Made by a program: the position numbers and the translations under genes. 64,000 nt of DNA, taken from CAZXWN01 sp964644695 [NCBI: uncultured bacterium]. Lineage in GTDB: Bacteria > UBP4 > UBA4092. A model generated the notes under the pieces. That model was given only the letters and a program-made list of their open reading frames with translations, was not told the origin of the DNA and searched no databases. Positions 17,562 through 26,613 of the stretch are shown one piece after another (position 1 is the first letter of the stretch; each line of letters opens with the position of its first letter). The DNA lies in assembly GCA_964644695.1 (NCBI GenBank), contig CAZXWN010000006.1, forward strand, positions 1 through 64,000. Reading direction: 5' to 3'.

Positions 17562-18902
17562 ATGAACACACTTATAGCTTTTGTAGTTTTGCTGGTTATT
17601 GCCATCATCTTCCATGAGTTGGGGCATTTTTTAATCGCCAAAATAGTGGGAGTTCGTGTGGAACAGTTCTCCCTGGGATTCCCTCCTCGTTTGTTCGGTG
17701 TCAAAGTCGGAGAAACGGATTACTGTGTATCTGCGGTCCCCATGGGCGGATATGTAAAACTGACTGGGCAGGACCCAGGTGAGAGCTTGACCGGTGCTCG
17801 GCATGAGTTTCAATCTCGATCTCCCTGGGTAAAAATTGCCATTGTAATTGGGGGGCCATTTGCCAATGTGGTGACAGCCTATGTACTTCTTGTTTTGGCT
17901 CTGGTTATTGGATTTCCAACTATCAGCCCTATTCTAGATACGATTGAACCGGGTTCTCCTGCAGAAAAAGCGGGATTGAAAACAGGCGATTTGCTGACTT
18001 CAGTGAATGGGATTTCTTATGCCAAATTGGATGATTCAAATTTCAAGGCTAAAGAGCTTGCTGGTAAACAAATAAAAATCGGAATTCTCCGCGATAACCA
18101 GAATATGGATATCCTGGTGACTGCACCCGATAAGTTTGAGGCTCTCGACAGTTTAGGCTTTGATTATTTATTGCCAGCATTAATTGGTGTGGTTCAACCC
18201 AATTCCCCGGCTGCCCGTGCTGGATTACAACAGGGTGACAGAGTTGTAAGTGTAGATGGTAAACCCACTAATGATAGATGGATGAATGTCAGCAAGGCTA
18301 TTCAGGCTGCCAAAGGCTCTCCCGTTGTGTTAGGTGTTAAACGCGGTAGTCAAGTCTTGGATGTCAAGGTTCAACCCGAACCCAGTTATTATCCCGAGGA
18401 TACCGGTAAAGATAAACGTTATGTTATTGGAATTGTGGTTCAGCCGTACAGCAAATCCGGTCCAGTGATTCGACTTAAACCCACTGAAGCCCTTATACAG
18501 GGGGGTGTGGAGTTAGTAGATAAAATTAAACTGATATTTGATGGTTTCTACATGGTGTTTGCAGGCGTTATTCCTGTTAAACAGGCTCTAGGTGGACCTC
18601 AGTCTATTGCTGTGATTGCCGGCCAGTACAGCCAGTTGGGTCTTTCACATTTTCTGATGTTCTGCGCCATGATTAATTTGTCACTGTGGATATTGAATCT
18701 GCTGCCGATTCCTGTTTTGGATGGTGGGCATGTCTTGTTTTATGTGATTGAATTAGTCAGAGGAAAACCCGTCTCGCGTAAGGTTTGGGATTTAGCCACA
18801 CGGGCAGGAATGACGTTGCTTCTGGCTTTGATGATCTTTGTCATTGTGAACGACTTTATAAGCTCAGGAATACTCGGTCGGTTGTTTGGTATTGGCCGAT
18901 AA
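17562..18902 (+). CDS. rseP: Site-2 intramembrane metalloprotease RseP
   Basis: A 446-aa zinc protease of the inner membrane that cleaves transmembrane anchors such as anti-sigma factors. The catalytic HELGH is at 18-22 in the first helix, and the third zinc ligand is in the LDGGH motif (about 386-390). Two PDZ domains (about 120-190 and 200-285; each opens with a variant of P-x-S-PAxxAGL) lie between the membrane segments, as in E. coli RseP. Length is typical. proS follows on the same strand 110 nt later; rseP upstream of proS is a frequent order. Confidence 0.96.
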   Translation: MNTLIAFVVLLVIAIIFHELGHFLIAKIVGVRVEQFSLGFPPRLFGVKVGETDYCVSAVPMGGYVKLTGQDPGESLTGARHEFQSRSPWVKIAIVIGGPFANVVTAYVLLVLALVIGFPTISPILDTIEPGSPAEKAGLKTGDLLTSVNGISYAKLDDSNFKAKELAGKQIKIGILRDNQNMDILVTAPDKFEALDSLGFDYLLPALIGVVQPNSPAARAGLQQGDRVVSVDGKPTNDRWMNVSKAIQAAKGSPVVLGVKRGSQVLDVKVQPEPSYYPEDTGKDKRYVIGIVVQPYSKSGPVIRLKPTEALIQGGVELVDKIKLIFDGFYMVFAGVIPVKQALGGPQSIAVIAGQYSQLGLSHFLMFCAMINLSLWILNLLPIPVLDGGHVLFYVIELVRGKPVSRKVWDLATRAGMTLLLALMIFVIVNDFISSGILGRLFGIGR

Positions 18903-19012
18903 TAGCACGGGATTATTTATCCTTATTTGTCCTGAGTGGGTCGGGTAAGGTAAAATGTAAAATCCTTTAGTAAGGTTTTATTTAATCATTCTGTACGGAA
19001 AGATGAATCACC

Positions 19013-20740
19013 ATGCGTTGGTCTAATACAATTATCCCTACTTTGAAAGAAATCCCGGCGGAAGCCGAAATTGCTTCGCATCAGTTGATGTTGCGTGCTG
19101 GTTTAATGCGGAAACTGGCTTCAGGCCTCTACACTTACCTTCCATTAGGCTGGAGGTTCATCCGCAAGGTTGAACAAATTGTCCGTGAAGAAATGGACCG
19201 TGCTGGTGCCTTAGAACTGGTGATGCCTCAATTACATCCCATTGAATTATGGGATCAGTCCGGTCGTTCCAAAATCATGGGTAAGGAAATGATGAGGCTT
19301 AATGACCGCAATGAGCGTCAGTTTGTACTGGGACCCACTCATGAAGAAATCATTACCTCATTAGTCGCTAATGAAATCCGTTCTTATAAGCAACTCCCGA
19401 AGAATTTCTATCAGATTGCAACAAAATTCAGAGATGAGATTCGTCCTCGTTTTGGAGTGATGCGTGCCCGTGAATTCATTATGAAAGATGCTTATTCATT
19501 CGACGCGACAGATGAAGCAGCGAATAAGTCATATAAGGCAATGTATGATGCCTATTCCCGAATATTTAAGCGTTGTGGCTTGGATACTTTGCCAGTAGAA
19601 GCGGATACCGGGGCAATTGGTGGTAATTCCTCCCATGAGTTTATGGTGCCAGCTGAAGTGGGTGAAGACCAAATGGTTGGCTGCCCGGGATGTCGTTACT
19701 CCGCTAATCTGGAGAAGGCGGAATGTGTTGCCGGCGATTGGACTGGAAAAGAAATTGCGGATGACTTGATGCCGATTGCCGTTGAAACTCCAGGCCAGAA
19801 GACAATTGATGACGTCTCCAAATTCCTGGGGATTTTACCCTCTGAATTAGTGAAAACTCTTATATATGAAGCTGATGGTGTCCCTGTTGCTGTCTTATTA
19901 CGGGGCGACCATGATGTTAATGAGATTAAATTAAAGAAGGTTCTGGGGTGTGAGGAGTTAGCTTTGGCAACCCCGGATGTTATACAAAAAGTGACTGGAG
20001 CTCCGGTTGGATTTGCTGGTCCTGTAGGCTTGAAAGATGTTCGCATCGTGGCCGATTTAGCGGTGACTCGAGTTCGGTCCTGTGCCGTAGGTGGAAACCA
20101 GCAGGATGTTCATTTGACCCAGGTAAAACCAGGCCGTGATTTTGTTTTGAGTGAAACAGCAGATCTTCGGGTTGCAAAAGATGGTGATTCCTGTCCTCGT
20201 TGTGGCCAAATTGTGAACTTATCGTGGGGAATTGAAGTGGGCCATTGTTTCAAGCTGGGCACGAAATATAGCGAAGCTTTTTCGGCTAAGTATCTGGATG
20301 AAAACGGTAAGGAACAAACTATCATCATGGGTTGTTATGGTATTGGTGTGACTCGGACAGCGGCGGCAGTTATTGAATGTCATCATGACGCTGATGGAAT
20401 CATATTCCCGTGGTCTGTAGCACCCTATCAGATTGTTTTGTTAAACTTGAACCCCAAAGTCCAGGATATGAGTCAATATGCTGAAAATCTTTATCAAGAA
20501 TTAATGGATAATGGGTTTGAGGTAATATATGATGAAAGAGATGAAAGACCTGGGGTAAAATTTAAAGATGCCGACCTTTTAGGATTTCCAATTCGGATTA
20601 CGGTTGGAGAACGCAATTTCAAACAGGGTCAGGTGGAAATAGTAGTACGATCAGATAAACGATCACTAACTATCCCTCTGACAGATTTATTGGATACTGT
20701 GAAGAATTTGCGACAAGAATTGTTAGACGTTTTGAATTGA
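19013..20740 (+). CDS. proS: Prolyl-tRNA synthetase (bacterial type)
   Basis: A 575-aa class II aminoacyl-tRNA synthetase. RQFVLGPTHEEIIT and FRDEIRPRFGVMRAREFIMKD hold motif 2. A YbaK-like editing insertion (about 240-380, PSELVKTLIYEADG to GGNQQDVHL) removes misacylated alanine. CYGIGVTR (motif 3) and a C-terminal anticodon-binding domain (about 475-570) follow. The presence of the insert and the length define the bacterial form. It ends 14 nt before the response-regulator ATG, so the two are likely cotranscribed. Confidence 0.98.
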   Translation: MRWSNTIIPTLKEIPAEAEIASHQLMLRAGLMRKLASGLYTYLPLGWRFIRKVEQIVREEMDRAGALELVMPQLHPIELWDQSGRSKIMGKEMMRLNDRNERQFVLGPTHEEIITSLVANEIRSYKQLPKNFYQIATKFRDEIRPRFGVMRAREFIMKDAYSFDATDEAANKSYKAMYDAYSRIFKRCGLDTLPVEADTGAIGGNSSHEFMVPAEVGEDQMVGCPGCRYSANLEKAECVAGDWTGKEIADDLMPIAVETPGQKTIDDVSKFLGILPSELVKTLIYEADGVPVAVLLRGDHDVNEIKLKKVLGCEELALATPDVIQKVTGAPVGFAGPVGLKDVRIVADLAVTRVRSCAVGGNQQDVHLTQVKPGRDFVLSETADLRVAKDGDSCPRCGQIVNLSWGIEVGHCFKLGTKYSEAFSAKYLDENGKEQTIIMGCYGIGVTRTAAAVIECHHDADGIIFPWSVAPYQIVLLNLNPKVQDMSQYAENLYQELMDNGFEVIYDERDERPGVKFKDADLLGFPIRITVGERNFKQGQVEIVVRSDKRSLTIPLTDLLDTVKNLRQELLDVLN

Positions 20741-20754
20741 GTGTGGAGGCAGTC

Positions 20755-21144
20755 ATGTCCGTAGATGCCAAAAAACTAGTATTAGTTGCTGAAGATCATG
20801 AAGATATCCGGCGGTTGCTGGAAATAGTATTTACCCAGGCTGGATATCAGGTAAAAACCGTTGCTGATGGCCGGGCCGCTCTTAAGGAAATTGAAACAGA
20901 GAAACCTAACTTGGTCATTACTGATATTCTTATGCCTTATCTAAATGGATTTAAACTTTGTGAGTCCATAAAGACGGATCCCAGGTTTTCTTCTATTCCA
21001 GTGATCATGATGACGGCCGTATATCGTCAGGATCACCATGTGGATATGGGGTTTAATTGTGGCGCAGATGCTTATTTTTCTAAACCCTTCCAAACAGATA
21101 AGGTTTTGGAAGTTGCCATTAAATTGATGGGTGACGAAAAATAG
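20755..21144 (+). CDS. Single-domain CheY-like response regulator
   Basis: A 129-aa receiver domain with no output domain. Acidic pocket E13/D14, phosphoacceptor D57 in LVITDILMP, switch T87 and lysine K110 in FSKPF are all present. The ATG at 20755 is chosen because GGAGG lies 5 nt upstream; an in-frame TTG at 20737 would overlap proS. It probably rides on the proS transcript and is followed by a strong terminator. Its cognate kinase is not evident; the histidine kinase at 23958-25178 is on the other strand and has its own partner. Confidence 0.93.
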   Translation: MSVDAKKLVLVAEDHEDIRRLLEIVFTQAGYQVKTVADGRAALKEIETEKPNLVITDILMPYLNGFKLCESIKTDPRFSSIPVIMMTAVYRQDHHVDMGFNCGADAYFSKPFQTDKVLEVAIKLMGDEK

Positions 21145-21161
21145 CCTAAACAAATAAAAAC

Positions 21162-21201
21162 AAAACCCTGTGAGATGTTATAAAGTCTCACAGGGTTTTT
21201 T
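21162..21201 (+). terminator. Bidirectional Rho-independent terminator
   Basis: AAAACCCTGTGAGA (from 21162) pairs with TCTCACAGGGTTTT (to 21199), then T. The T-run exists on both strands, so it can serve the response regulator (plus) and the converging amidase gene (minus). Confidence 0.92.
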
Positions 21202-21215
21202 CTATGCCTGTTGTA

Positions 21216-21932
21216 TTATTTTTTCATGGATGCCTGAATGAAGGCCTTGAATAAAGCCAGATGCTCTTTTTTGTGGATCAAACATTCTGGATGCCATTGG
21301 ACACCCAACCTGAACTGTTTTTTATCCCCTTCAATTGATTCAACGACACCATCTTCCGCTTTTGCAGAAATTGTCAGCCCTGGAGCTGGTTCACAAACTG
21401 CTTGATGATGGAAGCTATTCACCACAATTTCATCAAGACCAACAATGGAGTGGAGCAGGGTTTCTTTCATAATTGCAACTTTATGGGTTGCTTTTGATCG
21501 TGCTTCTTTCTGGCTGTGGATGATAGGCTCTTGGATTTGGGAAGGAATGTCTTGTATGAGGGTTCCGCCCATAGCGAGGTTCAGTGTCTGTGAGCCAAGA
21601 CAAATTCCCATAATGGATTTCCCCATATGAATTGCATTTCGTGCGATGGCCAATTCATATTGTTGCCGATGAACATGGAGCAATTCTGCTTTTTCATGTT
21701 TTGGCTCACCAAATAATGCCGGGTCATGGTCATTCCCTCCGGTCAACAGCACCCCATCCACTCGCGAAAGGACTTCTTTCAGGTCAACATCATGGGCCGC
21801 GCCGGGGAGTATCAAGGGAATACCTCCTCCCGCAATAACTGCCTCGACATAAGAATTATTTAAATAATATCGTTCCCGACCGTCCTGACCTAAGTCGAAA
21901 TCGGGAGTGATTCCAATTACCGGTTTAGTCAT
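21216..21932 (-). CDS. Class I glutamine amidotransferase-like hydrolase (peptidase C26, PuuD-like)
   Basis: A 238-aa hydrolase of the gamma-glutamyl-gamma-aminobutyrate hydrolase family. The nucleophile is C111 in GICLGSQ, and the His/Glu of the triad are in VQWHPE (H214, E216). The opening KPVIGITPDFD is typical. The ATG at 21932 with AGGAG upstream is preferred over an ATG at 21968. Known members split gamma-glutamyl amides in putrescine breakdown or peptidoglycan-derived compounds. It is divergent from an XRE-cupin regulator, the PuuR-type architecture that controls puuD in E. coli. No other polyamine genes are nearby, so the substrate is open. Confidence 0.88.
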   Translation of the reverse strand: MTKPVIGITPDFDLGQDGRERYYLNNSYVEAVIAGGGIPLILPGAAHDVDLKEVLSRVDGVLLTGGNDHDPALFGEPKHEKAELLHVHRQQYELAIARNAIHMGKSIMGICLGSQTLNLAMGGTLIQDIPSQIQEPIIHSQKEARSKATHKVAIMKETLLHSIVGLDEIVVNSFHHQAVCEPAPGLTISAKAEDGVVESIEGDKKQFRLGVQWHPECLIHKKEHLALFKAFIQASMKK

Positions 21933-22171
21933 TTCAATAATCTCCTTTATCGGAATACATTTTATCAAAATATTGATTTTAGTGAAGATATCCCCTTGAG
22001 CTTCTTTGGGGTGCCTGTTGTATCTATTTGAAGATTCAATCTATCTGCTCCGACTCTCTGGCTTAAAAATGCGTATCTATTTTACAAGAGGGCAACTCAT
22101 GGTAAACTTTTGAAAGGCCATTCCAAAAAAGGATGGAATAAATCATTTGGAATCTAATATAGGACAGGAAA

Positions 22172-22876
22172 ATGAAAAGTAAAAAACGCGAATCAGATTT
22201 CCAACGAGGTGTTGAACTCTTTTTACGAATTGCCCGTAAACGAATGACCGAATTACAGGCACAAAACATTACTGTCCGAGAGTTGATTGATAATGCCGTC
22301 GTTCGAGGTCGTCTCGAAAAAGATGATGCCATCACTCCAAGTTATTTGTCCCGGATTCTGGCCGGGAAGTTATGTCCTAAAACAGAAGAAACCTACGACA
22401 AAATATCAGCCCTTCTGGACATTCCGACTTTATTTGATGTCCGTTCATTCCTCCTTCCTCATGACAAAAAGGTTACTTTTATCGGTAAAGGTGAGACCGA
22501 CCCACAAAATGGCGAATGGCTGGAAGTTCCCTTCGAAGGGATCATCTATCGAACCCCTAAGGCAAATATTATTGATTCACAAATGTGTCCCTTTATCCTT
22601 GATTTAGAACCCGGTGAGAAAACCAAAAAAGGGAAATTTAAAACGGATAATGGTGAAGAAATAGCTGTTTTATTGACGGGTGAGGAATTTACATTAAAGT
22701 TTGAAGATGGGGAAGAGATTCCAGTCCGAAAAGGGGAGGCAGTACACTTCCTGGCAAGTCGGCCCCATTTTACAGAAAACACGGGAAAAGTCATGGCGCG
22801 TATTATGGTGATTCGGTCCGATCCATCTTTGTACCGGGTTATCTCAGATGCCTTCAGGCATGCTGCTCAGGTCTAA
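22172..22876 (+). CDS. XRE-family transcriptional regulator with cupin domain
   Basis: A 234-aa protein. The N-terminal part (about 10-90) contains a helix-turn-helix ending ITPSYLSRILAGKLCPKTEETYDKISALLDI, where SYLSRILAGK is the recognition helix region. The C-terminal part (about 140-228) is a cupin barrel (EEIAVLLTGEEFTLKFEDGEEIPVRKGEAVHF). Such proteins sense small ligands or metals through the cupin. It is transcribed away from the C26 hydrolase across a 240-bp gap, the likely operator region. An AGGA lies before the ATG. Specific ligand unknown. Confidence 0.85.
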   Translation: MKSKKRESDFQRGVELFLRIARKRMTELQAQNITVRELIDNAVVRGRLEKDDAITPSYLSRILAGKLCPKTEETYDKISALLDIPTLFDVRSFLLPHDKKVTFIGKGETDPQNGEWLEVPFEGIIYRTPKANIIDSQMCPFILDLEPGEKTKKGKFKTDNGEEIAVLLTGEEFTLKFEDGEEIPVRKGEAVHFLASRPHFTENTGKVMARIMVIRSDPSLYRVISDAFRHAAQV

Positions 22877-22896
22877 TCCAAAATCATAGTCAATAA

Positions 22897-22942
22897 AAAT
22901 CCGGTTCAATCCTGTGATGGAGAGAACCGGATTTGTTTTTTT
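22897..22942 (+). terminator. Rho-independent terminator after the XRE-cupin gene
   Basis: AAATCCGGTTC (22897-22907) pairs perfectly with GAACCGGATTT (22924-22934), followed by a run of seven T. It sits between the converging regulator and HD-GYP genes. Confidence 0.9.
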
Positions 22943-22948
22943 ATGAGA

Positions 22949-23974
22949 TTAGGCGTTGCCGGGAGCGAAGGCAGAACGAACTCTGATATCCGGCTGCTCA
23001 GGATACAACTTAAGGAAAGCGTCCACTATTTGTGGAGAAAACTGAGTTCCCTTATTGACTGTAATTTCATTGATTGCTTTTTCATGAGGCATTGCCCGCC
23101 GATAAGGCCGGTCAGAAGTCATGGCATCATAGGCATCCGCAATGCAGATGATTTGAGAACCTAGAGGAATCTCTTCACCCTTTAAGCCATCTGGATAACC
23201 AGTGCCGTCATAATGTTCATGATGGTGACGGACAATGATTCTGGCCTCAGCCAGATAATTCACATTATTGAGGATGTCACTTCCCAGACTTGGATGTCGG
23301 CAAATTGCGGCATATTCATCATCGGTCAGTCTTCCGGGCTTGTTCAGGATATGGTCTTCAATACCAATCTTGCCGATGTCATGAACCAGAGCCGCATACC
23401 GAATAGCTTCCACACGGGCTTGCGGCAGGTCAAAACCATCTTCCCGTAGATATTCTGTTAAATCCAGTGAATACTTCATAACACGATCGGAATGACCGAA
23501 CGTATAACGGTCTTTAGCATCAATGGCGGCGGCAAGGGCTTTTACGGTCAAATAGTAGGCCTGGCGAAGCTCCCAGTTTAGCCTCCGATTTTCCTGTGTT
23601 TGATTCCTGACATGGATGGCACGATGCACACTATGTTTTAAAAGTTCGATATTGCAGGGTTTGATGAGATAATCACAGGCGCCGCGACGGACAGCTTCTA
23701 TTGCTGAATCCAGACTGGCAAATCCCGTCATTAAAATAATAGGAGTATCGGCATATTGAGCCTTGATGTGGGTAATGAGATCCAGCCCTGAATCGGATCC
23801 AATACAAAGGTCTGTTAAGACTAAAGCAAATTCCCTGTCTTTCATTAACGACTTTGCATCGTCAAAGGTTTCTGCTGTTATACAGGCCAGCCCTTCCTCA
23901 CGAAGAATAGCAGATAAACTGTCTCGGATAATCTGTTCATCATCCACAATGAGTATCTCATCTCTTCGATACAT
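22949..23974 (-). CDS. Response regulator with HD-GYP phosphodiesterase domain
   Basis: A 341-aa protein. The receiver domain (about 5-120) has the acidic pair D11/D12 and phosphoacceptor D55 in LTDLCIG. An HD-GYP domain (about 150-330) has VHDIGKIGI, HHEHYDGTGYPDGLKGEEIPLG and IADAYDAMTSDRPYR, with all metal-binding residues, so it should hydrolyse cyclic-di-GMP or a related dinucleotide. The ATG at 23974 is chosen because AAGGAG is 6 nt upstream; a GTG lies 18 nt earlier. It overlaps the kinase gene by 17 nt, so the two form a coupled two-component pair. Confidence 0.95.
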   Translation of the reverse strand: MYRRDEILIVDDEQIIRDSLSAILREEGLACITAETFDDAKSLMKDREFALVLTDLCIGSDSGLDLITHIKAQYADTPIILMTGFASLDSAIEAVRRGACDYLIKPCNIELLKHSVHRAIHVRNQTQENRRLNWELRQAYYLTVKALAAAIDAKDRYTFGHSDRVMKYSLDLTEYLREDGFDLPQARVEAIRYAALVHDIGKIGIEDHILNKPGRLTDDEYAAICRHPSLGSDILNNVNYLAEARIIVRHHHEHYDGTGYPDGLKGEEIPLGSQIICIADAYDAMTSDRPYRRAMPHEKAINEITVNKGTQFSPQIVDAFLKLYPEQPDIRVRSAFAPGNA

Positions 23975-25178
23975 CTGGTTCTCCTTCTCCACTTCTCTGA
24001 CGGTGAACAGGCAGTGACAAAGTAAACCGAGTCCCGCCTTCTGGCGAGGTATCCAGATTTATCTGTCCCTTATGTGATTTTACTATTTGTTTGACAATCG
24101 TCAAGCCTAAACCGGTTCCTTTTTCTTTTGTGGTAAAAAAAGGTTTGAATATTTTAGAGCGAATCTCTCGTGGAATTCCAGGTCCACTATCATCTACATG
24201 AATGAAAATTTGGTTCTGATTTCCTGGATCTATCTCTCCACGGATAACAATGGAACCGCCATTGGGCATGGCTTGGAGCGCATTTAACATTAAATTAAGG
24301 AAGGCGGATTGCAGTTGCCCGGAAACACCCTCAATACAGGGGAATGCGGAGGGGAATTCATAGTCCAGTTTGAGTGTTTTGCCATCCAGTCTATTTTCCA
24401 TTAGTGGAGCAAGTTCTCTCACCATCTGCTCAATATTGATTGATTCTGTCGGCAGTTCCTCAGGGTGATAGAGTCCGGCTAATTGATTGATCATTTCACC
24501 GGCTTTTTTGAGTTCATCGTCCAATACCTGGATGTATTGCTGATTAGGGTGCTCTGCGGGAGTATTGTTTTTTAACAGGTGGATATAATTTTTTAAACCT
24601 TCCAGTCTGTTATTGAGTTCATGGGAAATGGACGCGGCCAAAAGTTCAGTCTGACCTACATTATCCTGTCCCGGGAATAAAGATGTTCCCTGAACACTTG
24701 CCTTTTGAAATGTACTTTCTAATGCCAGAACACAGTATTGGCACCATTGCTGAAGCTGATTGATTTCATCACTGAGAAATTCCGGAGTGGCTCGAAATAA
24801 AAATATCATGAGACCCCATTGTCCGGTCTTTCCCCACAGGGGAAATGTCAGGGCACTCCGGAATCCGTATTGGAGAGCGACTTCTCGGTCATGGGCTGTA
24901 CTGGGTTCTTCAACAGCATAGGCGTCTGGCATGATGATGACTTGAGCATTCTTCCCCATGGCGCCGCAGGCATGAGTTTTCTCAGGTTGATAAAAACGAA
25001 TCAGGGTATCCGTCGTACCTGTGGAGGAAATACATTGAATGGATTTGTTATCCTGAAAACGATATAACAATACCGTATCCGCTTGTGATATTTCTTTAGA
25101 CAATAGGGGAATAACCCGTAATATACGGTCCTGTTCCATGTTTGCCAGGAGCCCGGCAATGGCAGAATTTAAGTTCAT
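23958..25178 (-). CDS. GAF-domain sensor histidine kinase
   Basis: A 406-aa kinase without clear transmembrane segments. Residues about 10-155 form a GAF-like sensor. The dimerisation and phosphoacceptor helix carries SISHELNNRL (H186). The catalytic domain has the N-box SAFLNLMLNALQAMP, G1 VDDSGPGIP and G2 GTGLGLTIV. It is probably cytoplasmic and senses an intracellular signal. Its output is the overlapping HD-GYP regulator, so the pair likely tunes a cyclic dinucleotide pool. Confidence 0.93.
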   Translation of the reverse strand: MNLNSAIAGLLANMEQDRILRVIPLLSKEISQADTVLLYRFQDNKSIQCISSTGTTDTLIRFYQPEKTHACGAMGKNAQVIIMPDAYAVEEPSTAHDREVALQYGFRSALTFPLWGKTGQWGLMIFLFRATPEFLSDEINQLQQWCQYCVLALESTFQKASVQGTSLFPGQDNVGQTELLAASISHELNNRLEGLKNYIHLLKNNTPAEHPNQQYIQVLDDELKKAGEMINQLAGLYHPEELPTESINIEQMVRELAPLMENRLDGKTLKLDYEFPSAFPCIEGVSGQLQSAFLNLMLNALQAMPNGGSIVIRGEIDPGNQNQIFIHVDDSGPGIPREIRSKIFKPFFTTKEKGTGLGLTIVKQIVKSHKGQINLDTSPEGGTRFTLSLPVHRQRSGEGEPDVSKR

Positions 25179-25346
25179 TCCCTGTTAATCTCCCCTTGGT
25201 AAATTCGAACCAAGGACTTATTACCCTGATGCAATATATTTTATTGTATTTTCCGAGTATGTCAATTGAAATAGTACCGGAAATTAAGAATGGGTCAAAA
25301 TGATTATTTATATGTTTTCAGGATTTTGGTGAAAAATGAGTTTGTT

Positions 25347-25375
25347 TTGTAAAACAATTCGGTTCAATCTAAAAT
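25347..25375 (+). promoter_or_regulatory. Candidate promoter for the first GH172-like gene
   Basis: TTGTAA (25347-25352), a 17-nt spacer and TAAAAT (25370-25375), about 40 nt before the ATG at 25414. Both boxes deviate from consensus. Confidence 0.4.
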
Positions 25376-25413
25376 AGTGTGATGTTTATAGTTGCTGACA
25401 AGGAGTATGTTGT

Positions 25414-26475
25414 ATGAATTATTTACCGTTATTGGGAATGAACAGTTTGGCATTATTAAGTCAGGCCGAGAGCCGATCCTGCTCTCCGGAAAATCCGACC
25501 GGTGAACGTGGCAAGGGTGCAATGGCGATTCCGGGGCCGGAATATCCGTCCTCTGGTGCCTCATCAGAATTAGGGCAGGGGTGGAAAGTCCGTCCTTATC
25601 TGAATCTGGAACCGGGTGAGACTGTTGTATTGGCTGACATTGAAGGGCCCGGACAAATCACTCACATTTGGATGACTCTGACCGATAAGGTGTATCGTCA
25701 TTACATTTTGCGGATGTACTGGGATGGGGAAGAAACTCCTTCCGTAGAATGTCCGGTGGGAGATTTTTTCTGTAATGGACATGGTCTTCGCTACAATGTG
25801 AATTCTTTTGTGGTGTGTGTGAATCCCTCCGGTGGATTTAATTGTTACTGGCCGATGCCATTCCGGAAATCCTGCAAAATTACCATGGAAAATCAGTATT
25901 GGGAAAAGATTGATGGATTATATTATGAGATATCTTACAGTCTTCAGGATATCACCATGGACACTGGTTATTTTCATGCACAGTTCCGGAAAGGATTGAC
26001 GACTCGAGAATATCCTGAACATGTCATTCTGGATGGCGTCAAAGGACTGGGCCATTATGTCGGGACTTTCCTGGCCTGGGCGCAGATGTCCAATGGGTGG
26101 TGGGGTGAAGGTGAAATCAAGTTTTTCCTTGATGGGGACAAACAATTCCCGACCATCTGTGGTACAGGGACCGAAGATTATTTCGGGGGTGCATGGAGCT
26201 TTGGTGAAACCTATTCGACGCCCTTTCTGGGATATCCCCTGTGGAGAAAAGAACCCGGTGAAGTTCCGCGGCATGCTCTGTATCGGTGGCATGTTTTGGA
26301 CCCTGTCCGGTTTAAAGAAGAGTTGAAAGTTACGATTCAGGCCCTCGGATGGTATCCCAATGGTAAATTCCAGCCGTTGACTGATGATATCGCCTCTGTG
26401 GCATACTGGTATCAATCTGAACCGCATGCGGCATTTCCGATACTTCCTGACCGAACTGAACGGTTCAGTCGTTAA
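25414..26475 (+). CDS. GH172/DUF2961 family protein, no export signal
   Basis: A 353-aa member of the DUF2961 family, now glycoside hydrolase family 172, whose characterised members act on fructofuranosides and arabinofuranosides. Family marks are LGQGWKVRPYLNLEPGETVVLADI, the WWGEGEIKF segment and GTGTEDYFGGAW; the Glu of GEGE and of TEDY are the likely catalytic pair. The start has AGGAG 8 nt upstream. Unlike its neighbour it has no N-terminal hydrophobic segment: the family core begins almost at residue 9, so the protein should stay in the cytoplasm. Closely similar over its whole length to the next gene, indicating tandem duplication. Confidence 0.9.
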   Translation: MNYLPLLGMNSLALLSQAESRSCSPENPTGERGKGAMAIPGPEYPSSGASSELGQGWKVRPYLNLEPGETVVLADIEGPGQITHIWMTLTDKVYRHYILRMYWDGEETPSVECPVGDFFCNGHGLRYNVNSFVVCVNPSGGFNCYWPMPFRKSCKITMENQYWEKIDGLYYEISYSLQDITMDTGYFHAQFRKGLTTREYPEHVILDGVKGLGHYVGTFLAWAQMSNGWWGEGEIKFFLDGDKQFPTICGTGTEDYFGGAWSFGETYSTPFLGYPLWRKEPGEVPRHALYRWHVLDPVRFKEELKVTIQALGWYPNGKFQPLTDDIASVAYWYQSEPHAAFPILPDRTERFSR

Positions 26476-26494
26476 ACATTCAGGCAAACAATTC

Positions 26495-26539
26495 AAAACA
26501 CCTGGGAAAAAGGGTTCTCCTTCTCCCAGGTGTTTTTTT
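26495..26539 (+). terminator. Rho-independent terminator between the two GH172-like genes
   Basis: AAAACACCTGGGA pairs with TCCCAGGTGTTTT, followed by extra T. It separates the two paralogues, so the second likely has its own promoter. Confidence 0.92.
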
Positions 26540-26613
26540 ATTATCGGGTCTTCACAAACAGAACCCTGATGATATTATGAATGAAATGAGTAAAGGAAAA
26601 GAAAGGGTTTCTT

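Noticed and set aside
18957-18981. A terminator between rseP and proS
   Set aside because: TAAAATCCTT and TAAGGTTTTA pair only with a bulge, the stem is AT-rich and short, so it is too weak to list.
25918-26496. A 192-codon minus-strand frame opposite the first GH172-like gene
   Set aside because: Antisense shadow of a conserved enzyme; a similar shadow exists only where the paralogue has the same codons.
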